This document shows, one piece after another, positions 1 through 5,110 of a stretch of 6,334 bases of DNA. How positions within the stretch are numbered: position 1 is the stretch's first letter; every line of letters starts with the position of its first letter. Source of the DNA: Actinomycetota bacterium (lineage in GTDB: Bacteria > Actinomycetota > Actinomycetes > Mycobacteriales > Micromonosporaceae); assembly GCA_005885115.1 (NCBI GenBank), contig VAXX01000194.1, positions 1-6,334 of the forward strand, in the 5' to 3' direction. Position numbers and translations under genes: made by a program. A model generated the notes under the pieces. The model was not told the origin of the DNA and searched no databases. It was given only the letters and a program-made list of their open reading frames with translations.

Positions 1-207
1 CCCGGCGACCAGCACGTTGGACACGAACGACACGACGAACTGCTTGTCGTCGAAGATGCCGTCCAGCTTGGCGCGGATCCCGCCGAACACCGCGTCCAGC
101 GCCGCGACCACGGCGATCGGCAGGTACGGCTGGAGGACGAGCGGTACCGACGGCTCGAAGATCGCCCCGAGCACGACTCCGACCAGCAGCGCGAGTACCG
201 CGAACAT
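1..207 (-). CDS. sbp: Small basic family membrane protein (Sbp, DUF1290), 3' end cut by window edge
   Basis: The 69 visible residues are the N-terminal part of a small membrane protein of usually about 110 residues. They start MFAVLALLVGVVLGAIFEP, a first membrane segment ending in Glu-Pro. A second hydrophobic stretch follows (about residues 27-43, containing YLPIAVVAALDAVFGG), then a basic/acidic turn with IRAKLDGIFDDKQF and the start of a third helix. This pattern is typical of the small basic protein family, found beside ftsZ in Firmicutes and in the pgsA2-DUF881 locus of actinobacteria (Rv1824 in M. tuberculosis). The ATG directly follows the TGA of the DUF881 gene with no spacer. A GGGAGGG Shine-Dalgarno (214-220) lies inside the end of that gene, so translation is probably coupled. 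The molecular function of the family is unknown; a cell-envelope or division role is inferred from context. The C-terminus is outside the window. Confidence 0.9.
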   Translation of the reverse strand, partial: MFAVLALLVGVVLGAIFEPSVPLVLQPYLPIAVVAALDAVFGGIRAKLDGIFDDKQFVVSFVSNVLVAG

Positions 208-1107
208 TCAGTGCCCTCCCGGGGACGACGGTACGGGGGTTCCCGGTGAGCCGGACGGCGGGGTCGACGGTGACTGGCTGGGCACCGGGCGGGCGTAGTG
301 CAACTGCGGATCCGGCGCCGCCGCCAGGGTCAGCTCCCCCTTGCGGTCCACCGCCACCTGCATCCCGTACTGGCTGGCCAGCGCCCGGAACAGTTGACCG
401 GTGCGGGAGTCGTTGAACCGCCGGTCCAGGTCCTCCGGGCCGATCGCGGTGACCAGGTACGGCGAGGAGATGGGCCGGAAGTCGACCAGGATGGTGCTGC
501 CGGCGGTCCGGATCGTCGAGATCGCGCTGAGCCGTTCCCCGTTGATCGAGATGGCCTCGGCGCCGTCGCGCCAGAGTTCGTTGGTGACCCGCTGGAGGTC
601 CCGGTCGAGCACCACGCCCAGGTTCTTCCCGGTCGGCTTGCCGGTCACCGGGTCCACCGGCGGGGCGGCGTCGCCGAGCCGCACGACCGTACCGGGGCCG
701 CGCACCTTGCCGGTACCGGTGGCCAGCTCCAGCCGATCGATGGCACCCGCGTCGGTACCGGCGGCGGCCAGGGCGGCGTCGCGCTCCTTGGACACCTCGT
801 CGCGTAGCCGGTCGGCCTGCTGCTGGAGCAGGTCCGTCTCGTGCTGGCGGTCGCGTACGTCGGTGACCAGGCCGGCCCGGACCCGGCTGACCTCGGGCCG
901 CCCGGCGACCGTCTGGTGGTACGCCACGACGAGCAGGAACCCGGTGGCCACGAGCACCAGTCCCCGGGCGAGTTGGCCGGTCAACCGGCGGCGCCACGGG
1001 TCCGGGCCGCGCTGCGCCCGGCGGCGGGCCGCCTCGGCGTACCCGGCGTCGAGGGAGTTGCGGAACATCTCGGTCAGGAAGTCGGAGGCGGGTGGGCGTT
1101 CGATCAC
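208..1107 (-). CDS. DUF881 family membrane-anchored protein
   Basis: A 299-residue protein. It has a cytoplasmic N-terminal segment of about 45 residues rich in Arg, then one membrane helix (about 46-66, LARGLVLVATGFLLVVAYH). A predicted coiled coil follows (about 72-118, many Arg/Glu/Gln/Leu), then a DUF881 domain (about 122-265) with family-like stretches such as VRGPGTVVRLGDA, NELWRDGAEAISINGERL and GSTILVDFRPISSPY. The tail (about 272-299) is rich in Pro and Ser. The topology predicts an extracytoplasmic coiled coil and domain. I chose the GTG at 1107 because it overlaps the TGA of the upstream phosphatidyltransferase gene by four bases (GTGA) and has GAGAGG 10 bases upstream. An in-frame start further upstream would lie inside that gene. 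The family has no established biochemical function; M. tuberculosis Rv1823 occupies the same place. The gene order suggests an envelope role, which is inference. Confidence 0.93.
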   Translation of the reverse strand: MIERPPASDFLTEMFRNSLDAGYAEAARRRAQRGPDPWRRRLTGQLARGLVLVATGFLLVVAYHQTVAGRPEVSRVRAGLVTDVRDRQHETDLLQQQADRLRDEVSKERDAALAAAGTDAGAIDRLELATGTGKVRGPGTVVRLGDAAPPVDPVTGKPTGKNLGVVLDRDLQRVTNELWRDGAEAISINGERLSAISTIRTAGSTILVDFRPISSPYLVTAIGPEDLDRRFNDSRTGQLFRALASQYGMQVAVDRKGELTLAAAPDPQLHYARPVPSQSPSTPPSGSPGTPVPSSPGGH

Positions 1108-1697
1108 GCCTGCGCCGCCTCTCGGGTCGTCGCCGCGCGGACCAGCCGTACCGTCTGGACCACGTACAGGACCCCGGCGGCCCAGTACAGGGCCAGGCCC
1201 CACCAGGCCAGCGCCCAGCCGATCGGGCCGGCGACCGGGGCGGCACCGGTACTGGCCGGGGCCAGCAGGAGCACCGGGAAGCCGAACAGCAGGATGAAGG
1301 TCGCGGTCTTGCCCAGGTAGTGCACGGGCAGCGGGCCGTAGCCGTACCGGCGCAGCACCGCCAGGCAGCCGATCAGCAGCAGCTCGCGCAGCAGCAGCGC
1401 GGCGGTGAACGACCAGGCCACCACGCCACCGACGGTGAACGCGATCAGGGTGGCCAGGATGTAGAGCCGGTCGGCGAGCGGGTCCAGCAGCTCGCCGAGC
1501 CGGCTGACCTGCTGCAACCGCCGCGCGAGGAAACCGTCGACCCAGTCGCTGGTGCCGCCCAGGGCCAGGACCGCGACGGCCCAGCCGTAGCGGTGCGGGA
1601 CCAGGAACAGATACAGGAACAGGGGTACGCCCAGCAGCCGGGTGAAGCTGATCATGTTGGGTACCGTCAGGACGCGGCCGGAGGCCTGTGCCGTCAT
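1104..1697 (-). CDS. pgsA2: CDP-alcohol phosphatidyltransferase family protein (PgsA2-like)
   Basis: A 197-residue polytopic membrane enzyme, the usual length for the family. The class signature is complete: D51-x2-D54-G55-x2-A58-R59-x8-G68-x3-D72-x3-D76, the metal- and CDP-binding aspartates of enzymes that transfer a phosphatidyl group from CDP-diacylglycerol to an alcohol. The N-terminus has the typical VPNMISFTRLLGVPLF stretch, and several hydrophobic helices follow. Candidate reactions are phosphatidylglycerophosphate synthesis or eukaryotic-type cardiolipin synthesis; the sequence alone does not settle the acceptor. Position before DUF881 and sbp matches M. tuberculosis Rv1822 (pgsA2), hence the symbol. 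The ATG at 1697 was chosen over longer in-frame options because a purine-rich Shine-Dalgarno (AGGGGG, 1705-1710) lies 7 bases upstream and family similarity begins just after it. Upstream in-frame sequence is Gly/Pro/Arg-rich and lacks coding character. It is the first gene of a leftward operon. Confidence 0.93.
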   Translation of the reverse strand: MTAQASGRVLTVPNMISFTRLLGVPLFLYLFLVPHRYGWAVAVLALGGTSDWVDGFLARRLQQVSRLGELLDPLADRLYILATLIAFTVGGVVAWSFTAALLLRELLLIGCLAVLRRYGYGPLPVHYLGKTATFILLFGFPVLLLAPASTGAAPVAGPIGWALAWWGLALYWAAGVLYVVQTVRLVRAATTREAAQA

Positions 1698-1755
1698 CGC
1701 CGAGCCCCCTCCCCCCGGGCCCCCTCCCCTGGACGTGGCCCCAGTGCTGCCGTGC

Positions 1756-1761
1756 ACTCTA
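1756..1761 (-). promoter_or_regulatory. Possible -10 box for the pgsA2-DUF881-sbp operon
   Basis: On the minus strand the hexamer TAGAGT lies about 59 bases upstream of the pgsA2 start, in the only intergenic space before this operon. It fits the TAnnnT pattern of actinobacterial housekeeping -10 boxes. No convincing -35 hexamer is found at 16-18 bases, so this is a weak call from position and composition only. Confidence 0.25.
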
Positions 1762-1764
1762 TCC

Positions 1765-1777
1765 GACCGGCCCGGTC
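1765..1777. repeat. 13-base palindrome in the divergent intergenic region
   Basis: GACCGG-C-CCGGTC is a perfect inverted repeat with one central base. It sits just upstream of the candidate minus-strand -10 box and could be an operator for the leftward operon. Similar half sites (CCGGTC/GACCGG) recur by chance in such GC-rich DNA, so function is only a possibility. Confidence 0.3.
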
Positions 1778-1816
1778 CACCAGCGGCGCCACCAGGCAAC
1801 CCGCCCGACGCGGGAG

Positions 1817-1845
1817 CTGACCGGGGCGGCCGGTGCCGTGATAAT
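1817..1845 (+). promoter_or_regulatory. Housekeeping-type promoter for the glycosyltransferase-like gene
   Basis: CTGACC (1817-1822) and GATAAT (1840-1845) are separated by exactly 17 bases. The -35 box matches TTGACA at 4 of 6 positions and the -10 box matches TATAAT at 5 of 6. The AT-rich hexamer stands out in GC-rich surroundings. Transcription would start near 1852 and give a leader of about 80 bases before the start at 1933. Confidence 0.55.
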
Positions 1846-1875
1846 GTCCAGCGTCGACGCACCTGGGGGGATCAC

Positions 1876-1911
1876 GCCGGCAACCTGCCTGAAAGCTGGG
1901 CAGAACCTGGC
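1876..1911 (+). promoter_or_regulatory. Possible hairpin in the 5' leader of the glycosyltransferase-like gene
   Basis: Between the candidate promoter and the GGAAAGG ribosome binding site (1916-1922) the RNA could fold into a two-part stem. The outer part pairs GCCGG (1876-1880) with CCTGGC (1906-1911), with one bulged T. The inner part pairs CTGCC (1885-1889) with GGCAG (1899-1903). The unpaired bases CAAC and AA form an internal loop, and the apical loop contains GAAA. It does not match a riboswitch class I know. Chance pairing is a real alternative in GC-rich DNA. Confidence 0.3.
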
Positions 1912-1932
1912 CGTTGGAAAGGTCCATGTCCG

Positions 1933-3741
1933 ATGCTCGTTGACGCCCCCACGCAGGTGAGCGGGCCGGGCGGTGGCCCGGTCCCGGATGCCGTCGAGGA
2001 TGCCCAGGTCATGACGACGGACGCAGCGACCCGGCGGAGGTGGCCGGTGCGGCGCGCGGACCTGCTGGCGATCGGTGGGTACCTGCTGGGCGGCCTGTGG
2101 TTGACCGCGCACCTGTGGCGGCACGTCAACGGCCGGGTGCTGGCCGCGTACCCGCCCGACCAGTACCAGTTCGAGTACTGGCTCAGCCATGCCGTACGGG
2201 TGTTCACGCACGGCGAGAACCCGTTGTTCACCCACCAGCTCAACGCGCCCGACGGCGTGAACATGGTGGCCAACACCTCGACGTTCGCGCTGACCCTGCC
2301 GTTGCTGCCGGTGACCATGCTGTTCGGGCCGGCGGTCGCGTTCGGGCTGATGGTCATGCTGGCGCCGGTGAGCACCGCGGTGGCGTGGTACTGGCTGTTC
2401 TCCCGGCGGCTGACCGACAGTTGGCCGGTCGCCCTGCTCGGCGGGGCGTTCTGCGGGTTCGCGCCGGGCCTGATCTCGCAGGACAGCGCGCACCCCAACA
2501 TCGCCGCCCAGTTCGTCGTACCGCTGATCTTCTGGCAGGTGTCCCGGCTGGCGTACAGCCGGCACCGGATCCGCGACGGGCTGGTCCTGGGCCTGCTGGT
2601 GACGTACCAGATGTTCCTCAACCAGGAGATCGTGCTCATCACCGCGCTGGCCTGTCTGGTCTTCTTCGGCTTCTGGGCGGCGAGCCGGTGGACCCAGACG
2701 CGGGCCCTGCTGCCGGGGTTCCTGGTCGGGCTGGGCACCGCCACGGTCGTCGCGCTGGCGCTGCTGGCGTACCCGCTGTGGTACCAGTTCGCCGGTCCGC
2801 AGCACTACGCCGGCCTCGGGCCCGGGGCGTACGGGTTCGGCACGGACCTCGCCTCGTTCACCGCGTACTCCAGCACCTCCCTGTCCGGGGACGCGGGGGC
2901 CGTCCACCTGGCCACCAGCGCGACCGAGGAGAACGCCTTCTTCGGCCCGGCGCTGCTGGCGGTCGCGGTGCTGGCCGCGGTGCTGTTCTGGCGGCGCCTG
3001 CTGGTCCGCGCCACGGTCGTCACCGCCCTGGTGCTCGCGGTGCTCTCGATCGGCGCGTGGGTGCGGGTGGCCGGCCACTACGTGTGCCACTGCGGTCCGC
3101 TGATGCCGGTGCGGCACGTACCGATCGTGGACTCGGTGATCGCGACCCGGATGACGCTGGCGATGGTCCCGGCGATCGCCGTGCTGCTCGTGCTGCTGCT
3201 GGACCGGATCCGGCAGTACCCGGGCCTGTCCCGGGAGATGAAGGTGATCGCGATCGTGGCGGTCCTGGCCACCCTCGCGCCGACCGCGCCGCTGCCGATC
3301 AAGGTGGTGAACCGGCCGGCGGTGCCGCGGTTCTTCACCTCCGGCCAGTGGCGGTCGTACGTGCCGGCCGGTCGGTCGGTGGTGAGCGCGCCGGTGGCCG
3401 GTCACGAGAACATGCAGCCGATGCAGTGGGACACCGCGGCGCACCTGGACTTCCCGATCGTCGGCGGCTACTTCCTCGGGCCGGACCCGACCACCGCGCG
3501 CCGGATCGGCATGTACGACGCGCCACCCCGGGCGACCGCGAATCTGGCGGGCCTCGGTCGTGGTGCTGACCCCCGGCCAGCCGTACGCCGACCAACTGCG
3601 CCGGGCCACCTCGGACCTGCTCGACACCCAGCCGCGCTGGGTCGGCGGGGTATGGGTCTGGGACGTCCGTCCGCTGTCCTGACCGCCGGCCCGTCGCCGA
3701 GCGGGACTCCCGGAACTGGTCTACGGTTAGCCGGTCAATGA
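1933..3741 (+). CDS. GT-C-like polytopic membrane glycosyltransferase-like protein with a broken C-terminus
   Basis: A large membrane protein with about ten to twelve hydrophobic helices (among them about residues 43-62, 115-157, 164-185, 231-250, 259-282, 337-378, 402-424 and 437-455) and a C-terminal soluble part. An early extracytoplasmic loop carries acidic and aromatic residues (PPDQYQFEYW, 74-83) followed by HGENPLFTHQLNAPDGVNM. This layout recalls GT-C enzymes that use lipid-linked sugar donors, but substrate and exact family are not identifiable by eye. ATG 1933 has GGAAAGG 10 bases upstream and third-position GC is high from that codon on. ATG 2011 (GAGGA at 1996-2000) is a good alternative giving 26 fewer residues. 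The reading looks normal to about residue 537 (3543). After that this frame becomes Gly/Pro/Arg/Ala low-complexity sequence up to the TGA at 3739-3741, while a plausible native tail appears in another frame. The gene is therefore frameshifted, by mutation or by sequencing or assembly error. Confidence 0.8.
   Translation: MLVDAPTQVSGPGGGPVPDAVEDAQVMTTDAATRRRWPVRRADLLAIGGYLLGGLWLTAHLWRHVNGRVLAAYPPDQYQFEYWLSHAVRVFTHGENPLFTHQLNAPDGVNMVANTSTFALTLPLLPVTMLFGPAVAFGLMVMLAPVSTAVAWYWLFSRRLTDSWPVALLGGAFCGFAPGLISQDSAHPNIAAQFVVPLIFWQVSRLAYSRHRIRDGLVLGLLVTYQMFLNQEIVLITALACLVFFGFWAASRWTQTRALLPGFLVGLGTATVVALALLAYPLWYQFAGPQHYAGLGPGAYGFGTDLASFTAYSSTSLSGDAGAVHLATSATEENAFFGPALLAVAVLAAVLFWRRLLVRATVVTALVLAVLSIGAWVRVAGHYVCHCGPLMPVRHVPIVDSVIATRMTLAMVPAIAVLLVLLLDRIRQYPGLSREMKVIAIVAVLATLAPTAPLPIKVVNRPAVPRFFTSGQWRSYVPAGRSVVSAPVAGHENMQPMQWDTAAHLDFPIVGGYFLGPDPTTARRIGMYDAPPRATANLAGLGRGADPRPAVRRPTAPGHLGPARHPAALGRRGMGLGRPSAVLTAGPSPSGTPGTGLRLAGQ
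3545..3682 (+). pseudogene. Displaced C-terminal coding segment of the glycosyltransferase-like gene
   Basis: In the frame one base on from the main reading frame, the 45 codons from 3545 to the TGA at 3680-3682 encode a tail starting WRASVVVLTPGQPYADQLRR and ending WVGGVWVWDVRPLS. Of these codons 42 end in G or C, as expected for real genes here, whereas the same bases read in the main frame give a low-complexity product. The stretch has no start codon or ribosome binding site of its own, so it is not an independent gene. It looks like the original end of the upstream gene, detached by an indel of net 3n+1 inserted or 3n+2 deleted bases at about 3535-3545. The abrupt join, with no linker between the PPRATAN and WRASVVV parts, makes loss of some codons likely; that is inference. 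Confidence 0.7.
3712..3736 (+). promoter_or_regulatory. Possible ECF-type promoter before the MEDS-STAS gene
   Basis: GGAAC (3712-3716) is followed after 17 bases by GTC (3734-3736), a spacing seen in some extracytoplasmic-function sigma promoters. It lies in the 74-base gap before the MEDS-STAS gene and would give a very short leader. The motif is short and no second line of evidence supports it. Confidence 0.2.
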
Positions 3742-3745
3742 CCGG
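3731..3745. promoter_or_regulatory. Perfect 15-base palindrome overlapping the MEDS-STAS ribosome binding site
   Basis: CCGGTCA-A-TGACCGG is a perfect inverted repeat of seven-base arms around one base. Its right arm runs into the GGAAGGA Shine-Dalgarno (3744-3750) of the gene starting at 3757. As DNA it could be an operator. As RNA it could form a five-pair stem with a CAATG loop that holds the first two G residues of the Shine-Dalgarno. Confidence 0.45.
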
Positions 3746-3756
3746 AAGGACACCGC

Positions 3757-4629
3757 GTGGCAACCCCCCAGTCCGTGGAGGACCTCGGACCCGGTGATCA
3801 CGCCTGCCTGACCTTCTCCGACCCGGAGGAGCGTCTGGACATCCTGGCCGCGTTCGTCCGCGCCGGCCTGGACCAGGGGCACAAGGTGCTGTGCTTCACC
3901 GACTCGGTACCGCCCGACCGGCTGCCCGTCGAGCTGGAGACCCGGGCGGTGTCCGCGCTGGACGCCATCGCGCGCGGCCAGTTGTCCGTCGAGGGCAGTG
4001 ACGGCACGTGGCTGGCCGACGGGGGCCCGTCGGCGCGGCGCATGGTCGACCTGCTGGTCCGGCAGCTCGAGTTGGCCGCCCGTCAGGGGTACCCGGTGCT
4101 GCGGATGACCGCTGACATGTGCTGGGCCAGCCGGCCGGTGATCGGGACGGACCAGTTGCTGGCCTTCGAGTCGGCGGTCGACGCGCTGTTCTCGGACGGG
4201 CGGCTGTCGGCGATCTGCCAGTACGACCGGGACAGTTTCGACGCGGTGACCCTCGCCTTCGCCGCCGCCGCCCACACCCGGGCGGTGGCCGGCACGGTGT
4301 ACCACGACGACCCGCTGCTGCGGATCTGCCGCCAGCACAGCCCGCCCGGCATCCGGGTGGCCGGGGAGATCGACTTCACCCGCGCCGAGCCGCTGACCCA
4401 GGCGATCAGCGAAGCGCTCCGGCTGGACCGCGACATCCACGTCAACCTGGTCCAGTTGCGGTACATCGACGCCGCCTGTGTCTCGATAATCCGGCAGGCC
4501 GCCGCGAGCCTCCCCCCGAACCGGAACATGATCGTCAGCTGCCGGGGCCTGGTCCACGAGATGTTCCGCCTGCTCGGCACGACTGACGCCGACGCCCTAC
4601 GGGTACAGATGGCCCATGGCCAGCCGTGA
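3757..4629 (+). CDS. MEDS-STAS domain protein, anti-sigma factor antagonist-like
   Basis: A 290-residue soluble protein with two domains. Residues about 10-175 look like a MEDS (DcmR-type sensory) domain: GDHACLTF near the start, then FVRAGLDQGHKVLCF, and CQYDRDSF at 154-161, all typical of this family. Residues about 197-285 form a STAS domain (GIRVAGEIDFTRAEPL; the strand before IDAAC at 237-241). In anti-sigma antagonists such as SpoIIAA the corresponding place reads D-S-S-G and carries the regulatory phosphoserine. Here it is D238-A239-A240-C241, so that switch is missing. The GTG start has GGAAGGA six bases upstream. Seven cysteines are spread through the protein; a redox role would be speculation. 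It overlaps by 14 bases the RsbW-like ATPase gene, its likely partner. Inferred role: a sensor whose STAS domain binds the ATPase. The ligand is unknown and no sigma factor gene is adjacent. Confidence 0.88.
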   Translation: MATPQSVEDLGPGDHACLTFSDPEERLDILAAFVRAGLDQGHKVLCFTDSVPPDRLPVELETRAVSALDAIARGQLSVEGSDGTWLADGGPSARRMVDLLVRQLELAARQGYPVLRMTADMCWASRPVIGTDQLLAFESAVDALFSDGRLSAICQYDRDSFDAVTLAFAAAAHTRAVAGTVYHDDPLLRICRQHSPPGIRVAGEIDFTRAEPLTQAISEALRLDRDIHVNLVQLRYIDAACVSIIRQAAASLPPNRNMIVSCRGLVHEMFRLLGTTDADALRVQMAHGQP

Positions 4630-5059
4630 CGCCCGCTCGAACGGCGGCCGTGGCGGGACGAGCGGCCCGGACGAGATCGCGTTGGAACAGCACTTCGACC
4701 GGGATGACCTGTACGCGTTGCGGGCCGCCGTGGCGGCGCACGCCGCACACCTCGGCGCCCCGCCCGAGCGGGTCGCCCACGTCGTGATCGTGGCGAGCGA
4801 GCTGGCCAGCAACGCGGTCCGGCACGGTGGCGGCGGCGGCCGGCTGCGGCTGTGGCGGACTGACGGCCGGGTGTGCTGCGAGGTCCGCGATGCCGGGCCG
4901 GGACTGGCCGACCCGGGCGCCGGTACCGTCCCGCCCTCGACGCTGGCCCCCGGTGGCCGGGGCCTGTGGATCGTCCGGCGGCTGGCCACCGACGTACGGA
5001 TCGAGAGCGGCGGGTACGGCACACAGGTCACCGCCGTACTCCCGCTCGACCCGGCCTGA
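4616..5059 (+). CDS. RsbW-like GHKL ATPase, anti-sigma factor or serine kinase type
   Basis: A 147-residue protein consisting of one HATPase_c domain, as in anti-sigma factor kinases such as RsbW and SpoIIAB. Visible ATP-binding boxes are the N box SELASNAVRHG (E62, N66, H70), the G1 box DAGPG (92-96) and the G2 box GGRGLWIVRRLA (113-124). There is no membrane segment. The ATG at 4616 lies 14 bases before the stop of the MEDS-STAS gene in another frame and has no strong Shine-Dalgarno, so its translation probably depends on the upstream gene. By family knowledge such proteins bind a sigma factor or phosphorylate a STAS antagonist. The linked STAS domain lacks the phosphorylatable serine, so this ATPase may act on another antagonist, or the pair may work by binding alone. 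The target is not visible in the window. Confidence 0.9.
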   Translation: MASRDARSNGGRGGTSGPDEIALEQHFDRDDLYALRAAVAAHAAHLGAPPERVAHVVIVASELASNAVRHGGGGGRLRLWRTDGRVCCEVRDAGPGLADPGAGTVPPSTLAPGGRGLWIVRRLATDVRIESGGYGTQVTAVLPLDPA

Positions 5060-5063
5060 GGTC

Positions 5064-5078
5064 AGCCGCCCGTCGGCT
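5064..5078. terminator. Weak hairpin between convergent genes
   Basis: AGCCG (5064-5068) and CGGCT (5074-5078) can pair around a five-base loop in the 28-base gap between the stops of the plus-strand ATPase gene and the minus-strand AlkZ-like gene. The position suits a shared terminator, but the stem is only five pairs and no T-run follows on either strand. Confidence 0.2.
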
Positions 5079-5080
5079 CG

Positions 5081-5110
5081 GCCACCGTCACCGCTCAGCC
5101 ACCGTCACCG
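5081..5110. repeat. Short direct repeat at the 3' end of the AlkZ-like gene
   Basis: GCCACCGTCACCG occurs at 5081-5093 and again at 5098-5110, a 17-base period. The second copy encodes part of the last residues (VTVAE) of the AlkZ-like protein and the first contains its stop codon. It looks like a small local duplication that may have changed the C-terminal few residues; no function is evident. Confidence 0.5.

Noticed and set aside
1108..1203. Longer DUF881 protein starting at 1203
   Set aside because: It would overlap the pgsA2 coding region by about 100 bases. The GTG at 1107 gives the typical GTGA overlap and has its own Shine-Dalgarno.
401..1320. Plus-strand open frames opposite the DUF881 and pgsA2 genes
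   Set aside because: They are antisense to well-recognised genes, are Arg/Ser/Ala-rich and show no domain.
1698..1862. N-terminal extension of the pgsA2 protein by 55 residues
   Set aside because: The extension is Gly/Pro/Arg-rich without family similarity. The ATG at 1697 has a strong Shine-Dalgarno and the usual family length.
1642..1932. Upstream in-frame extension of the glycosyltransferase-like gene, with an ATG at 1642
   Set aside because: It runs antisense through the start of pgsA2 and across the promoter region, has Pro/Gly/Arg-rich composition and lies before the candidate promoter. The starts at 1933 or 2011 have proper ribosome binding sites.
1926..1943. Five-codon mini reading frame (MSDAR) overlapping the start at 1933
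   Set aside because: The GGAAAGG site ends only three bases before its ATG, too close for efficient use, and such short frames arise by chance. A role in translation control cannot be supported.
3535..3565. Programmed ribosomal frameshift joining the two parts of the glycosyltransferase-like gene
   Set aside because: No slippery heptamer or strong downstream structure is evident, and the two parts seem to abut with residues missing between them. That fits a deletion or sequence error better.
2040..3627. Long open frames on both strands across the glycosyltransferase-like gene
   Set aside because: These are shadow frames common in GC-rich DNA. Their products are low-complexity Arg/Gly/Ala/Pro sequence without membrane helices or family motifs, while the chosen frame encodes ordered membrane segments.
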